Made by a program: the position numbers and the translations under genes
The notes under the pieces: generated by a model
Told to the model about the DNA's origin: nothing
Seen by the model: the letters and a program-made list of their open reading frames with translations, nothing else
The model's database searches: none
In this document: positions 1-8,621 of the stretch, in pieces
Layout: the number at the start of each line of letters is the position of its first letter
Numbering within the stretch: position 1 is the first letter of the stretch
Assembly: GCF_003287895.1 (NCBI RefSeq)
Contig: NZ_CP030280.1
Span: 1-35,000, forward strand
DNA from: Blautia argi
GTDB taxonomy: Bacteria; Bacillota; Clostridia; Lachnospirales; Lachnospiraceae
Length of the DNA stretch: 35,000 nt
Direction of reading: 5' to 3'

Positions 1-262
1 TCAAAATAGTTTTCTGATAAAACTCCTGGGTAATCTGCATCTTACTGCTGTAATTATAATAATCATCTACCTGAATCAGAAAAAAACGATTGGGAAGCGT
101 ATCCAGGTTTACAGTCGCCAGGGCTTCCTTCACCTTATCCGGACGGATATTATTATAAATCAGGCTGTAGGAAAGCTCACACGCCAGCACATTATGCATG
201 GTAATATAATCCTTCCAGTAATCCAGTTCCTTGTATGACAATTCTTCTTTGCTTTTATCCAT
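1..262 (-). CDS. N-terminal part of a leftward gene, probably a transcriptional regulator (cut by window edge)
   Basis: An open frame of 87 codons runs from ATG at 262 to the window edge without a stop. A GGGAGG ribosome site lies about 10 bases upstream. The visible residues begin MDKSKEELSYKELDYWKDY and contain the stretch LPNRFFLIQVDDYYNYSSKM. That stretch resembles, from memory only, the N-terminal part of AraC-type regulators common in Lachnospiraceae; no DNA-binding domain is visible because the C-terminus lies outside. It is divergent from the symporter at 487 and so could regulate it. That the gene is real is fairly secure; the family call is weak. Confidence 0.6.
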   Translation of the reverse strand, partial: MDKSKEELSYKELDYWKDYITMHNVLACELSYSLIYNNIRPDKVKEALATVNLDTLPNRFFLIQVDDYYNYSSKMQITQEFYQKTIL

Positions 263-374
263 ACCATAAGTTCCTCCCCTCTGTTTTATCTGACTATTTT
301 ATGATGATTTTATCAAAAAGAGTAGTTTTATACAATATCTCATTTTTTTTAAATAAAATATCAATATTATGGAA

Positions 375-402
375 TTACTTTCTCGCTTTATCATATTATA
401 AT
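375..402 (+). promoter_or_regulatory. Probable promoter of the symporter gene
   Basis: A perfect -10 hexamer TATAAT (397-402) has a weak -35 TTACTT (375-380) 16 bases upstream in an AT-rich stretch. It would give a leader of about 80 bases. That leader ends in a small hairpin, CCATGG (448-453) pairing with CCATGG (464-469), placed directly before the ribosome site. Confidence 0.4.
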
Positions 403-486
403 TCTACTAAGTTTTTTCTATGCCGTAAAGAAATGAAAAGAAAAAGTCCATGGTTTACAAAACCCATGGCAGGAAGGAGTATTCTT

Positions 487-1893
487 ATGAACCAAGCAAT
501 GATTCCCACCATTATTGTGGTACTTGTGATTTACTTTGCCGCAATGGTATTTATTGGCTGGCTGGGACGAAGCAAAGCAAGCAACTTTGAGGGGTATTTA
601 AGTATGGGACGTTCCGCAGGCGTACTGCTGTTAATGGGCGGCGCCATTGGCGGACAGATTGGAAATGGATTTGTAGTAGGGGGCGCTGCAGAAGGCTCCG
701 TATCCGGTCTTGCCGGCTCTGCCTATGGTATTGCATGCGCCCTGTCTACCGTAATGGTTGCCATTTTCCTGAACAACTTTATTTACAACAATGGCTATAT
801 GTCCATGGCAGATTACACCAGAGCCCGTTATCGCAATGAGATTCCCGGAACCATTTATGATCTGAGTACCGCAGTTTCCTCTATCGGACTGATTGCAGGA
901 CAGATTATGGCAGGAAAAGCCCTGTTTGAATCTTTAGATCTTCCGGGAAATGTAGGCGCCATCGCCATTGCCGTGGTTGTCCTTCTCTATTCCCAGTTGT
1001 CAGGACTCTGGGGCGCTTTTGCCACCTCGGTTATCCAGACCGGCGTTATCTTAGTCGGTCTTGTTTCTACCACCTTTGTCCTTTTCTCCAGAGGCGCTGT
1101 AGGTGATATGAGCGCTGCTATCGAAGCTGGCACACTGGCAAAATCCTCTCTGGATATGAGCGGTCTTTCTGCTGCAGGTTTTGCAGGCATGATGCTGCCT
1201 CTGCTTTTCGGTATGGTTACAGACCAGCCTACATACCAGCGTGTCAACTCTGCAAAGAGCGCGAAGATTTCCCGGATTGCCTGTTATCTCTCCTGTCTGG
1301 TAATGATTCCGCTGGCTCTGATGCCTGCGTTTATCGGCTCCTATGGCGCTTATAAATACAACGCAAGCGGAAACAGCGCATTCTTTGACGTTATTTTAAA
1401 TGAACTTCCGGCTATTGTATGCGCTTTGATTATTGCAGCCGTACTCGCTGCCGTTATGTCAACCATTGACTGCGGACTGATTACCATGTCAACTGTTCTT
1501 ACAAGAGATATCTGGCAGGGCGCTTTAAAGAAAAATCCGTCTGAGAAGCAGCTGAAAAAGATTACTCTGGTTGTGAACATCGGCTTTATGTTTACTTCCA
1601 CTGCGCTGGCGCTCTCTGCAAGCAGTATTCTGGGACTTTTAAATTCTGTTTATTCCTTCCTGGCAGCCGCATGTTTTGTTCCGTTTGTAGGCGGTATTGT
1701 ATGGAAAAAAGGAGATGCCAGAAGCGCTGTGGCAGCTTCCATCGTAGGTGTGCTTACCGTATTAATCAGCTGGATTCCGGGCGTTGTCTTCCCGTTTGGA
1801 AACATCATTCCTGCAGGGTTGTTCCCGATTATCCCTTCTGCAGTGGCATACTTCCTGGTGAGCCTGCTGCCTCATTCTGAAAAAGCGAAATAA
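487..1893 (+). CDS. Sodium:solute symporter (SSS family), substrate unknown
   Basis: 468 residues with about 13 hydrophobic spans, as expected for SSS (SLC5-like) Na+-coupled permeases. The N-terminal part contains the Gly-rich stretch MGGAIGGQIGNGFVVGGAAE, typical of the substrate and sodium region of this family. The frame is open further upstream to 235, but the ATG at 487 is chosen because AAGGAG (474-479) sits about 8 bases before it and the membrane protein begins there. It is a single-gene unit followed by a strong terminator. It differs clearly from the second SSS protein at 12007-13518, which sits in the sialic acid operon, so a shared substrate should not be assumed. Sugar, sugar acid or amino acid are all possible. 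Confidence 0.85.
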   Translation: MNQAMIPTIIVVLVIYFAAMVFIGWLGRSKASNFEGYLSMGRSAGVLLLMGGAIGGQIGNGFVVGGAAEGSVSGLAGSAYGIACALSTVMVAIFLNNFIYNNGYMSMADYTRARYRNEIPGTIYDLSTAVSSIGLIAGQIMAGKALFESLDLPGNVGAIAIAVVVLLYSQLSGLWGAFATSVIQTGVILVGLVSTTFVLFSRGAVGDMSAAIEAGTLAKSSLDMSGLSAAGFAGMMLPLLFGMVTDQPTYQRVNSAKSAKISRIACYLSCLVMIPLALMPAFIGSYGAYKYNASGNSAFFDVILNELPAIVCALIIAAVLAAVMSTIDCGLITMSTVLTRDIWQGALKKNPSEKQLKKITLVVNIGFMFTSTALALSASSILGLLNSVYSFLAAACFVPFVGGIVWKKGDARSAVAASIVGVLTVLISWIPGVVFPFGNIIPAGLFPIIPSAVAYFLVSLLPHSEKAK

Positions 1894-1940
1894 ATCTTTC
1901 TTTGATTTTACATTACAGGAAAGCTAACTTTCCACAAACA

Positions 1941-1979
1941 AAAGACTCCGGGGCATGCACCCGCCCCGGAGTTTTTTTC
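1941..1979. terminator. Bidirectional intrinsic terminator
   Basis: A 9-bp stem ACTCCGGGG (1945-1953) and CCCCGGAGT (1964-1972) with a 10-base loop is followed by a T run on the plus strand. On the minus strand it is followed by TCTTTTGTTT. It can end both the symporter transcript and the convergent sucrose operon. Confidence 0.85.
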
Positions 1980-1994
1980 TGTCTGTTTTTTACA

Positions 1995-3836
1995 TTATCC
2001 CCGCTTCGCCCAGATAAAACCATGTCCGGGTATCCGCACATCTCTCATTTCCATGGATTTTCCTGTCAAAAGATTCTGATACACGCCCTCCTCCTGTATC
2101 CACGCAGTTTTGTCCTGACTGCTGAAATTAAAGATTCCGAAGAATTTCTCTCCGTTTCTTTCTCTCAGAATACAAAGTATGGAATCCTCATGCACATCAT
2201 AAGTATACACATCAGCCTGTGCGTCAAACACCGGCTCCTGTCTGCGGATTTTCTCCAGTTTACCCAGACCTTTGAACAGTTTTCCCTCTACCGTATCCGG
2301 CTGATTCCGTTTTTCTGCCAAATCCCAGCAAAATGCTCCTCTGTGCAGATATCTGGAATCCTGACACTTTAACGGATTCTCCTTATAAGTGTAATCATTC
2401 ACCTGACCGATTTCATCTCCACTATAGAGCATGGGAATCCCGGACTGGGTGAGCATATAGGCATGAAGCATCAGATCCAGTTCCACTGCCTTTTCTATTT
2501 TTTCCGGATTCTGTTCAAATCCTGCGCTCTCTACACCACACATGGAAGCCGTTGTTCCACAGAATCTGGCATCCTGTGTCACCGGGTCATCGTTATAAAG
2601 TTCTCCCCTGCTTACGCTGCCCTCATATTTCCCGGTAAAGAAATCATTTAAGTACCGTTTATGAGGAATTTCCTCCATTCCCCAGTCCTTCAGGGTATCG
2701 AAATCCAGTCCCCAGCCAATGTCGTCATGGCACCTCAGGTAATTGAGAAACGTATACTCCTTAGGCAGGGCATTCACCACGTCCATCTGCTTTTTCAGCA
2801 AGCGGATATCCTGTGTTGCCAGACTGTGCCAGGTGGTTGCCATGGTGGTTACGTTATAAAGCATATGACACTCCGGCTTTTCCACGGTTCCGAAATAAGG
2901 CGCCACCTTTTCCGGCTCCATCACCACTTCTCCCAGCAAAATCACACTGGGACACACAATCTCCCCGATAATCCGCATCATTCTCACAATGGTATGTACC
3001 TTTGGCAGATTTCTGCAGGAAGTCCCCAGTTCCTTCCAGATATAAGGCACTGCGTCAATGCGGATAATATCCATTCCCTGATTGGCAAGATACAGGAAAT
3101 TATACATCATTTCATTAAAGACTCTGGGATTCTGATAATTCAGATCCCACTGGTACGGATAAAAGGTTGTCAGCACATAATGGTTTAATTCCGGCAGATA
3201 AGTAAAATTTCCCGGGGCAGTTGTGGGAAATACCTGCGGCACGGTTTCCTCATATTTCTTCGGTATCTCATCACTGTCATAAAAGAAATAACGGCTCATA
3301 TACTCCCCGTCGCCCTGTCTGGCTTTCTTTGCCCATTCATGGTCTTCTGAGGTATGATTCATAACAAAATCCATACACACATTCATATTCTTTTTATGGC
3401 ATTTTTCCGTAAGTTCTGCCAAGTCCTCCATGGTGCCAAGCTCCGGATTTACTTTCCGAAAGTCTGCCACTGCATATCCGCCGTCTGACCGCCCTTTGGG
3501 AGAATCCAGAAACGGCATGAAATGCAGGCAGTTGACATTGCAGGACTTCAGATAATCCAGCTTTTCCTCAACGCCCTTTAACGTTCCTGCAAAATTATCA
3601 ATATAAAGCATCATACCCAGCATGTCGTTTCTCTTAAACCACTCCGGGTCTTCCTCCCGCTTTTTATCCCTGTTTTTCAGACTGACTTTTCTCGCCTTAT
3701 AGTATTCATACATCTGACCGATCAGTTCTGCAAACATTTCTCCGTTCCCGTACAGTTCCATATAAAGCCATCTCAGCTCGTCCTCATATTTTTCCAGTCT
3801 TTTCCTGAAAACACCGTCATTCTTTTTCATTTTCAT
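1995..3836 (-). CDS. GH13 subfamily 4 amylosucrase-like enzyme
   Basis: 613 residues, close to the length of amylosucrases, which transfer glucose from sucrose onto an alpha-1,4-glucan and release fructose. The whole sequence follows the amylosucrase pattern: an N-terminal helical part (1-75), then the catalytic barrel with DGGYAVADFRKVNPELGT (118-135) and DFVMNHTS (156-163). The nucleophile is Asp261 (RIDAV), the acid/base Glu303 (LLGEVV), and His370-Asp371 (RCHDDIGW) supplies the transition-state stabiliser. A small C-terminal beta domain follows. There is no signal peptide, so it acts inside the cell. The start overlaps the end of the GH32 gene by 20 bases, suggesting coupled translation. 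It is the last gene of the operon. Sucrose hydrolase is the main alternative, since the two activities are not separable by sequence reading. Confidence 0.82.
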   Translation of the reverse strand: MKMKKNDGVFRKRLEKYEDELRWLYMELYGNGEMFAELIGQMYEYYKARKVSLKNRDKKREEDPEWFKRNDMLGMMLYIDNFAGTLKGVEEKLDYLKSCNVNCLHFMPFLDSPKGRSDGGYAVADFRKVNPELGTMEDLAELTEKCHKKNMNVCMDFVMNHTSEDHEWAKKARQGDGEYMSRYFFYDSDEIPKKYEETVPQVFPTTAPGNFTYLPELNHYVLTTFYPYQWDLNYQNPRVFNEMMYNFLYLANQGMDIIRIDAVPYIWKELGTSCRNLPKVHTIVRMMRIIGEIVCPSVILLGEVVMEPEKVAPYFGTVEKPECHMLYNVTTMATTWHSLATQDIRLLKKQMDVVNALPKEYTFLNYLRCHDDIGWGLDFDTLKDWGMEEIPHKRYLNDFFTGKYEGSVSRGELYNDDPVTQDARFCGTTASMCGVESAGFEQNPEKIEKAVELDLMLHAYMLTQSGIPMLYSGDEIGQVNDYTYKENPLKCQDSRYLHRGAFCWDLAEKRNQPDTVEGKLFKGLGKLEKIRRQEPVFDAQADVYTYDVHEDSILCILRERNGEKFFGIFNFSSQDKTAWIQEEGVYQNLLTGKSMEMRDVRIPGHGFIWAKRG

Positions 3837-5160
3837 TCCACCCTGTCAAAATCCTCTCCACCGGACCACTCAGACTGTTCTCCAATCCATAGACTACATG
3901 GCTTATGACGTATTCTCCCTGATTTACAAAAATCTCGATGAGATTTCTATCCACCACAATGTCGAGTTCATATCGTCCCTGCAGCTTCGGTGTGCAGCTC
4001 ACCAGTCTGTATTTTTCCATTCCTTCAAAAACCCGACTTCTGTCTGCCTTGATGCAGTCCTCTTCCACATAGATTTCATATCCGCCGATATCCAGCATTT
4101 CTCCATTTTCCAGAGTTGTCTTGATGCGAAACGGCTTGTTGTAATCTATCTGTGTTCTGTCAGAAACTTCCCTGGACAAATAGCGGTCTGCTTCCGGGTG
4201 CATACGGAAATAAACGTGTCCGTTCTGCAGTTCCATCACCCTTGGCGTACACATCATGCCGTTCCACACGCCCCTTTCGCCGTCCTCCTTTACAGGCAGC
4301 GGCATACGGAGCCAGCCTATCATCACCCGGTTTCCGTCCTTGTCTGCATTGGTCTGAGGCGCATACAAATCCAATCCGTAATCCACAAACTGATAGGAAT
4401 CTGAAAGACTTAATCCACATTTCTCTTCCTGAAAATCCACCAGGGTGCAGATGGACTGACTGGTATACTCTGTATTCCCCGGCGTAATCTCCATAGGAGA
4501 TGCCTGCAGCACATACTGTCCCTGAAGTTCAAACAAATCCGGGCATTCCAGAATGGTTCCAAAGTTCTTATGGCTGTACTGATTTGCATATTCCCAGTTT
4601 ACACCGTCTGCACTTTTATAGAACAACACACGTCCCACCTTCCCGGATTTGGTGCTTCCCAGAACCATGTAATACCAGTCCCCGGATTTCCACACCTTGG
4701 GGTCCCTGGTATGGGTGGCGTCTGCCAGTTCTTCGTCCCGGATAACCGGCAGAATCTGTTTCTTTGCCCCCATATTATCAAAGGAAAATCCATCCTCTGA
4801 AATCACCATGGCCTGACTGGTTTCAAAAGCGTCATTTTTTGCATGATGAATGTCTTCCGCCTCTGTTTCCAGATATTTCACGGCTGAATAATACAGATAC
4901 AATTTTCCGTCCTTTTCCAGGGCGCTTCCTGAAAACACCCCGTTTCGGTCATAGTCCTTTGAGGGATAAAGCGCCACGCCCAGATGTTCCCAGTGCAGCA
5001 AATCCTCGCTTACCGCATGTCCCCAATGCATGGTTCCCCATTGGGGAGCATATGGAAAATACTGATAAAACAAATGGTACTTTCCCTTATAATAAATAAA
5101 TCCGTTGGGGTCATTAATCCAGTTTCCGGGCGCCCTTAAATGTAAAGTGTCTTTTATCAT
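3817..5160 (-). CDS. GH32 beta-fructosidase (sucrose or fructooligosaccharide hydrolase)
   Basis: 447 residues. The three GH32 signatures are intact: WINDPNG (14-20, nucleophile Asp17), RDP (152-154, stabilising Asp153) and ECP (205-207, acid/base Glu205). A beta-sandwich C-terminal domain follows. No signal peptide is seen, so the enzyme is cytoplasmic and cleaves the terminal fructose of imported sucrose or short fructans. A TTG codon lies 21 bases upstream in frame, but the ATG at 5160 is preferred because AAGGGAG lies about 9 bases before it. The gene lies 24 bases after the second permease. Because ABC import does not phosphorylate the sugar, plain sucrose rather than sucrose-6-phosphate is the likely substrate (inference). 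Confidence 0.9.
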   Translation of the reverse strand: MIKDTLHLRAPGNWINDPNGFIYYKGKYHLFYQYFPYAPQWGTMHWGHAVSEDLLHWEHLGVALYPSKDYDRNGVFSGSALEKDGKLYLYYSAVKYLETEAEDIHHAKNDAFETSQAMVISEDGFSFDNMGAKKQILPVIRDEELADATHTRDPKVWKSGDWYYMVLGSTKSGKVGRVLFYKSADGVNWEYANQYSHKNFGTILECPDLFELQGQYVLQASPMEITPGNTEYTSQSICTLVDFQEEKCGLSLSDSYQFVDYGLDLYAPQTNADKDGNRVMIGWLRMPLPVKEDGERGVWNGMMCTPRVMELQNGHVYFRMHPEADRYLSREVSDRTQIDYNKPFRIKTTLENGEMLDIGGYEIYVEEDCIKADRSRVFEGMEKYRLVSCTPKLQGRYELDIVVDRNLIEIFVNQGEYVISHVVYGLENSLSGPVERILTGWNENEKE

Positions 5161-5184
5161 AACCAGATACTCCCTTTCCAAATG

Positions 5185-6045
5185 TTATTTCACTGCTCCT
5201 GCTACCACGCCGCTGATAATCTGTTTCTGCAGCACCACATACAGAATCAGAATCGGAATGACACAGAGCAGAAGTCCTGCCATAATGGTTCCGTAATCTG
5301 CTGAATACGTACCGTAAAAGCTATAAGTAGACAGCGGAAGAGTCAAAAGTTTCTTATCCGTCAGCACCAGAGAAGGCAACAGGAAATCATTCCAGAATGC
5401 CAGAGAATTCAGGATTGCCATGGTAGAAATAATAGGCTTTAACAGCGGAAAGACAATCTTAAAAAAGGTCTGAGCACGGGTACATCCGTCAATATATGCT
5501 GCCTCCTCCAAAGCTATGGGCATACTTCCCCTGATAAATCCATGGAACATAAACACAGACATGGCCATGGAAAATCCGGTATGCATAAAAATCAAGGTTA
5601 CTCTGTGATTCAGTACATTTAAAGTACCGCCATAAATACTAACCAGCGGAATCATGATTGCCTGGAAAGGAATAATCATGGAAGCCACCATTAAAGAAAA
5701 GGTCAGCTTGGAAATCTTATTGTTATGACGCACAATATAATACGCCAGCATGGAAGCAAACAGAGTTACCAGCAAGGTAGCGCTCACGGTTACAATCAGA
5801 GAATTTCCGAAAGCACGGGGAAAGTCCATCTGGGTAAATGCTTTTACAAAGTTGTCAAAGGACAGCCCCTTAATGGTAAACAGCCAGGAAAACGGACTTT
5901 TGATAATATCCCGCTTCTGTTTCAGGGAGTTGATAACCACCATGACAAAGGGAAACATATAAGCCACAAATAATACCAGAAGCACTGCCATGGAAAGAAT
6001 GTTCGTTATTTTTTTCTTTGTTCCGCCAATCTTTGTTTCCTTCAT
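5185..6045 (-). CDS. Sugar ABC transporter permease, MalG type
   Basis: 286 residues with six predicted membrane spans and the permease loop EEAAYIDGCTRAQTFFKIVF that docks the ATPase. The end ISGVVAGAVK is typical of the MalG/CUT1 group. Its ATG overlaps the stop of the preceding permease (TAATG), giving translational coupling. With the upstream permease and binding protein it forms a CUT1 importer, inferred to carry sucrose or fructooligosaccharides from the enzymes encoded next to it. No ATPase gene lies in the window, so an MsmK-like ATPase encoded elsewhere is probably shared. Confidence 0.93.
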   Translation of the reverse strand: MKETKIGGTKKKITNILSMAVLLVLFVAYMFPFVMVVINSLKQKRDIIKSPFSWLFTIKGLSFDNFVKAFTQMDFPRAFGNSLIVTVSATLLVTLFASMLAYYIVRHNNKISKLTFSLMVASMIIPFQAIMIPLVSIYGGTLNVLNHRVTLIFMHTGFSMAMSVFMFHGFIRGSMPIALEEAAYIDGCTRAQTFFKIVFPLLKPIISTMAILNSLAFWNDFLLPSLVLTDKKLLTLPLSTYSFYGTYSADYGTIMAGLLLCVIPILILYVVLQKQIISGVVAGAVK

Positions 6046-6917
6046 TATGCTTCAACCTCCTTTTTCTTTGTGAAATATACCTGCGCGCCGCTGATGCAGG
6101 CTACAATAATAAACAAGATAAACGCTTCTGCCTGACCTACGCCAAACTGTCTGGACGTAAACGCCTTTTCATACACATGCATGGCTGCCATTTCTGTTGT
6201 TCCGTAAGGTGCGCCTGCTGTCAGAGAAAGGTTGACATCGTACACCATAAACGCTCTTGATAAAGTCAGGAACAGACAAATGGTAATGGAAGACATCATA
6301 AGGGGCATAATAATGTGTTTTAACTTCACCCAACCGGAAGCCCCGTCAATGCTGGCTGCTTCCATAACGTCTTCGCTCAGTCCCATAAACCCGGCCACAT
6401 AAATAAGAATCATGTAACCGGAAAGCTGCCATACAGAAACCAGAACCAAAGCCAGAAAAGCCTTGTTCGGCTCAGACAGCCAGGAAATCTCAAAGAAAGA
6501 CCAGCCCGTGCTTTCTCCGATATTAACAAATACTCTGGAAAATACAAACTGCCAGATATAACCCAGGACAATACCGCCAATTAAGTTAGGAGTAAAAAAG
6601 CCTGCACGGAAAAAGTTCTGTCCCTTGATTCCCCTTGTAAGCAGATAGGCAATGGCAAATGCCAGAACATTTACCAATACTACAACTGCAATCACATATT
6701 TAAAAGTCAAAAACAGGGAACTCCAGAACTGCGCGTCCTTCATCACGCCTGCAAAATTTTCCAGTCCGATAAAATTCTTTACCTTTGATACGCCGTTCCA
6801 GTCTGTTAAGGTCAGATACACGCCATATATAAACGGTACAATCACCACTGCAAAGAAGCAAAACATGCCGGGTAATGCAAATATACAGAAGTCCTTTTTC
6901 TTATTCTTTGATTTCAT
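6045..6917 (-). CDS. Sugar ABC transporter permease, MalF/UgpA type
   Basis: 290 residues with six membrane spans. The first span follows a lysine-rich start (MKSKNKKKDF), and the ATPase-docking loop reads MEAASIDGASGWVKLKHIIM. It is the heterodimer partner of the next permease, with which it overlaps by one base. It starts 23 bases after the stop of the binding protein gene, with AAGGCGGA as ribosome site. Confidence 0.93.
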   Translation of the reverse strand: MKSKNKKKDFCIFALPGMFCFFAVVIVPFIYGVYLTLTDWNGVSKVKNFIGLENFAGVMKDAQFWSSLFLTFKYVIAVVVLVNVLAFAIAYLLTRGIKGQNFFRAGFFTPNLIGGIVLGYIWQFVFSRVFVNIGESTGWSFFEISWLSEPNKAFLALVLVSVWQLSGYMILIYVAGFMGLSEDVMEAASIDGASGWVKLKHIIMPLMMSSITICLFLTLSRAFMVYDVNLSLTAGAPYGTTEMAAMHVYEKAFTSRQFGVGQAEAFILFIIVACISGAQVYFTKKKEVEA

Positions 6918-6940
6918 TCATTCCGCCTTCTTTCTTTTCT

Positions 6941-8317
6941 CTATTTCTGTTCTGCCCAGTATTTCTCAATATCCTTTGTCAGCTCTTCTCTGTCGCTTCT
7001 TCCTGCCAGATATTTCTGCATAGACGCGCCCAGCACTGCCCAATGGTCGTTTGGTACAATGGCAGAGGCGTTAAAGGTCTGTCCCTCATGGGCTTTGTTA
7101 TAAATATCCCTGCTTAAAGGGTCTGTGGGTTCGCAGGGATTGTTCTGAAACGGTGGAATCAGATTCGCAGTTTTTACAATCATCTGCTGCCCGATTTCAC
7201 TGTACACAATCCAGTTCAGAAATTCCTTTGCTGCTGCCTGCTGCTTCTCATCTGCAACCTGTCCATCTATCATTACCTGCTTGGAAGGAGAAGCCTGAAT
7301 CTTGGAATTGACAAAATCCTCTGTATCATTGTTCATAAAGTACGGCAGAAAGCCATATTCATCTTCTGTTTCCGCTCCTGCTTCCTCCAGATTCGACCAT
7401 GCCCAGTTTCCGTTAAACCAGAATGCGGTCTTTCCGTCTGCCAAATCAATGGCCATTTCATCATAATCTGCACCCAGGGGGTCGCCCTTTGCCACATTGT
7501 ATTCCCTCAGCACATCAAACATATCCAGAAACTGGTCAAGGCGGTCATACTCTGCAAGGTCAAGGCTTCCGTCCTTAATCTCTTCAATTACCTTCTGGGC
7601 TCCCGGTGAGGTTCCGTCCTCTGTTTCATAAATATACTGAAGCTGATGCGCGCCTAAAGACCAGTCTTCTTTTGCCATGGAAACCGGTCGCTCCATACCG
7701 GCATCTGCCAGTTCCTGAAGCAAATCCTGAAATTCCTCTAAAGTTGTGACAGAAGCTGGGTCAAACTCTCTTCCCAGAGTTTCCTCAAGTACTGTCTTGT
7801 TATAAATAATTCCTCTGCCTTCAATACACAATGGAAAGCTGTAGACTTTGTCATTTACCCTTGTCACATATTCTTCTGCCTCTGTAATCCACTTCTCAGA
7901 AGACAAATCCAAAGCCTTCTCCTCTGCCAGAGCAATGACGTCTGTGGTATCCAGAATCGCCATGGTAGGCGGTGTTCCTGAGTTGTACATGCTTACCACC
8001 TTGGTATAAGGAGAATCTCCGTCTGTCACAGGCATAACCTCAATGTTTATCCCTGCCTTTTTCTCAAACTGCGCCGCCATCTTCTCCAGCGCATTTTGAA
8101 TCTCTGCCTTAGAATTTAACAGGGTAATCTTTGTTCCCTCCAGAGAAGAATCGTACGCAAACGTATCCTTTGAGGTATCAATGGGTATCTCCTTTTTTGT
8201 TTCATTTGGGTCGTCCGGGTCACTGGCAAATCCAAAGGTACACCCAGTAAGCGTTGATACGCCTAACACTCCCGCAAGAGCTGCCGCCAACATTCTTGCC
8301 ACCGCTTTTTTCTTCAT
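6941..8317 (-). CDS. Sugar-binding lipoprotein of the ABC importer
   Basis: 458 residues. A lipoprotein signal peptide with lipobox LTGC puts the lipidated Cys at residue 26, followed by an Asp/Glu-rich linker. The mature part is an extracellular solute-binding protein of the CUT1 (family 1) type with the usual C-terminal TANLIPP and WAVLGAS segments. A GGAGG site precedes the ATG. It is the first gene of the five-gene operon read from the promoter at 8431-8459. The ligand is inferred to be sucrose or a fructooligosaccharide from the GH32 and amylosucrase genes; the protein sequence alone does not show this. Confidence 0.92.
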   Translation of the reverse strand: MKKKAVARMLAAALAGVLGVSTLTGCTFGFASDPDDPNETKKEIPIDTSKDTFAYDSSLEGTKITLLNSKAEIQNALEKMAAQFEKKAGINIEVMPVTDGDSPYTKVVSMYNSGTPPTMAILDTTDVIALAEEKALDLSSEKWITEAEEYVTRVNDKVYSFPLCIEGRGIIYNKTVLEETLGREFDPASVTTLEEFQDLLQELADAGMERPVSMAKEDWSLGAHQLQYIYETEDGTSPGAQKVIEEIKDGSLDLAEYDRLDQFLDMFDVLREYNVAKGDPLGADYDEMAIDLADGKTAFWFNGNWAWSNLEEAGAETEDEYGFLPYFMNNDTEDFVNSKIQASPSKQVMIDGQVADEKQQAAAKEFLNWIVYSEIGQQMIVKTANLIPPFQNNPCEPTDPLSRDIYNKAHEGQTFNASAIVPNDHWAVLGASMQKYLAGRSDREELTKDIEKYWAEQK

Positions 8318-8403
8318 GCTCTTCTTTCCTCCTGTTGCTCTCTCACCGATATTTCCGGTTTTTTTCGCACATTTTTTACTTGCTGCGTCCTTTTTGTAAC
8401 CGG

Positions 8404-8423
8404 TAAAGTAACCGGTTACTTTA
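8404..8423. promoter_or_regulatory. LacI-family operator O1 (perfect 20-bp palindrome)
   Basis: TAAAGTAACCGGTTACTTTA is a perfect palindrome with the central CCGG typical of LacI-family sites. It begins just downstream of the -10 of the leftward operon, so a bound repressor would cover the transcription start. A second, imperfect copy overlaps on its left (8394-8408, TTGTAACCGGTAAAG). That copy also matches most of the CcpA cre consensus except its last two defined positions. Confidence 0.85.
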
Positions 8424-8430
8424 TAGTTTC

Positions 8431-8459
8431 ATACTAGCACACAACCCCTTTTCCGTCAA
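8431..8459 (-). promoter_or_regulatory. Promoter of the sucrose/fructoside operon
   Basis: Reading leftward, -35 TTGACG (8459-8454), a 17-base spacer and -10 TAGTAT (8436-8431). The expected start is near 8424, at the edge of operator O1. Confidence 0.8.
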
Positions 8460-8534
8460 TATTTTTGCAGAGTTTTCAAAAACTTCGTAAAAATTGTACG
8501 ATTTGACGCTCCCGGATTTGGAAACCTTTCACAA

Positions 8535-8554
8535 AACCGGTTACTTAACCGATT
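8535..8554. promoter_or_regulatory. Second LacI-type operator O2 (imperfect)
   Basis: AACCGGTTACTTAACCGATT forms an imperfect inverted repeat, with 8 of 9 positions matching in each arm around a 2-base centre. It contains the half-site GGTTACTT that is identical to the right half of O1. It lies just upstream of the -35 of the regulator gene and about 125-131 bases from O1. It could support autoregulation or a repression loop. Confidence 0.6.
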
Positions 8555-8559
8555 CTTTC

Positions 8560-8588
8560 TTGTTCTTCTCTCTGACTTCTGCTATACT
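8560..8588 (+). promoter_or_regulatory. Promoter of the LacI-family regulator gene
   Basis: -35 TTGTTC (8560-8565), a 17-base spacer and -10 TATACT (8583-8588), about 33 bases before the ATG at 8622. Confidence 0.7.
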
Positions 8589-8621
8589 GTTTTTCAATAA
8601 TAAAGGATTAAAGAGGCGCTT

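Noticed and set aside
235..486. Upstream extension of the symporter frame
   Set aside because: No ribosome site at the upstream ATG; the extension overlaps the divergent gene start and the promoter, while ATG 487 has a good site.
3898..4404. Plus-strand frame of 168 codons
   Set aside because: Antisense to the well-supported GH32 gene, without family features or a convincing ribosome site.
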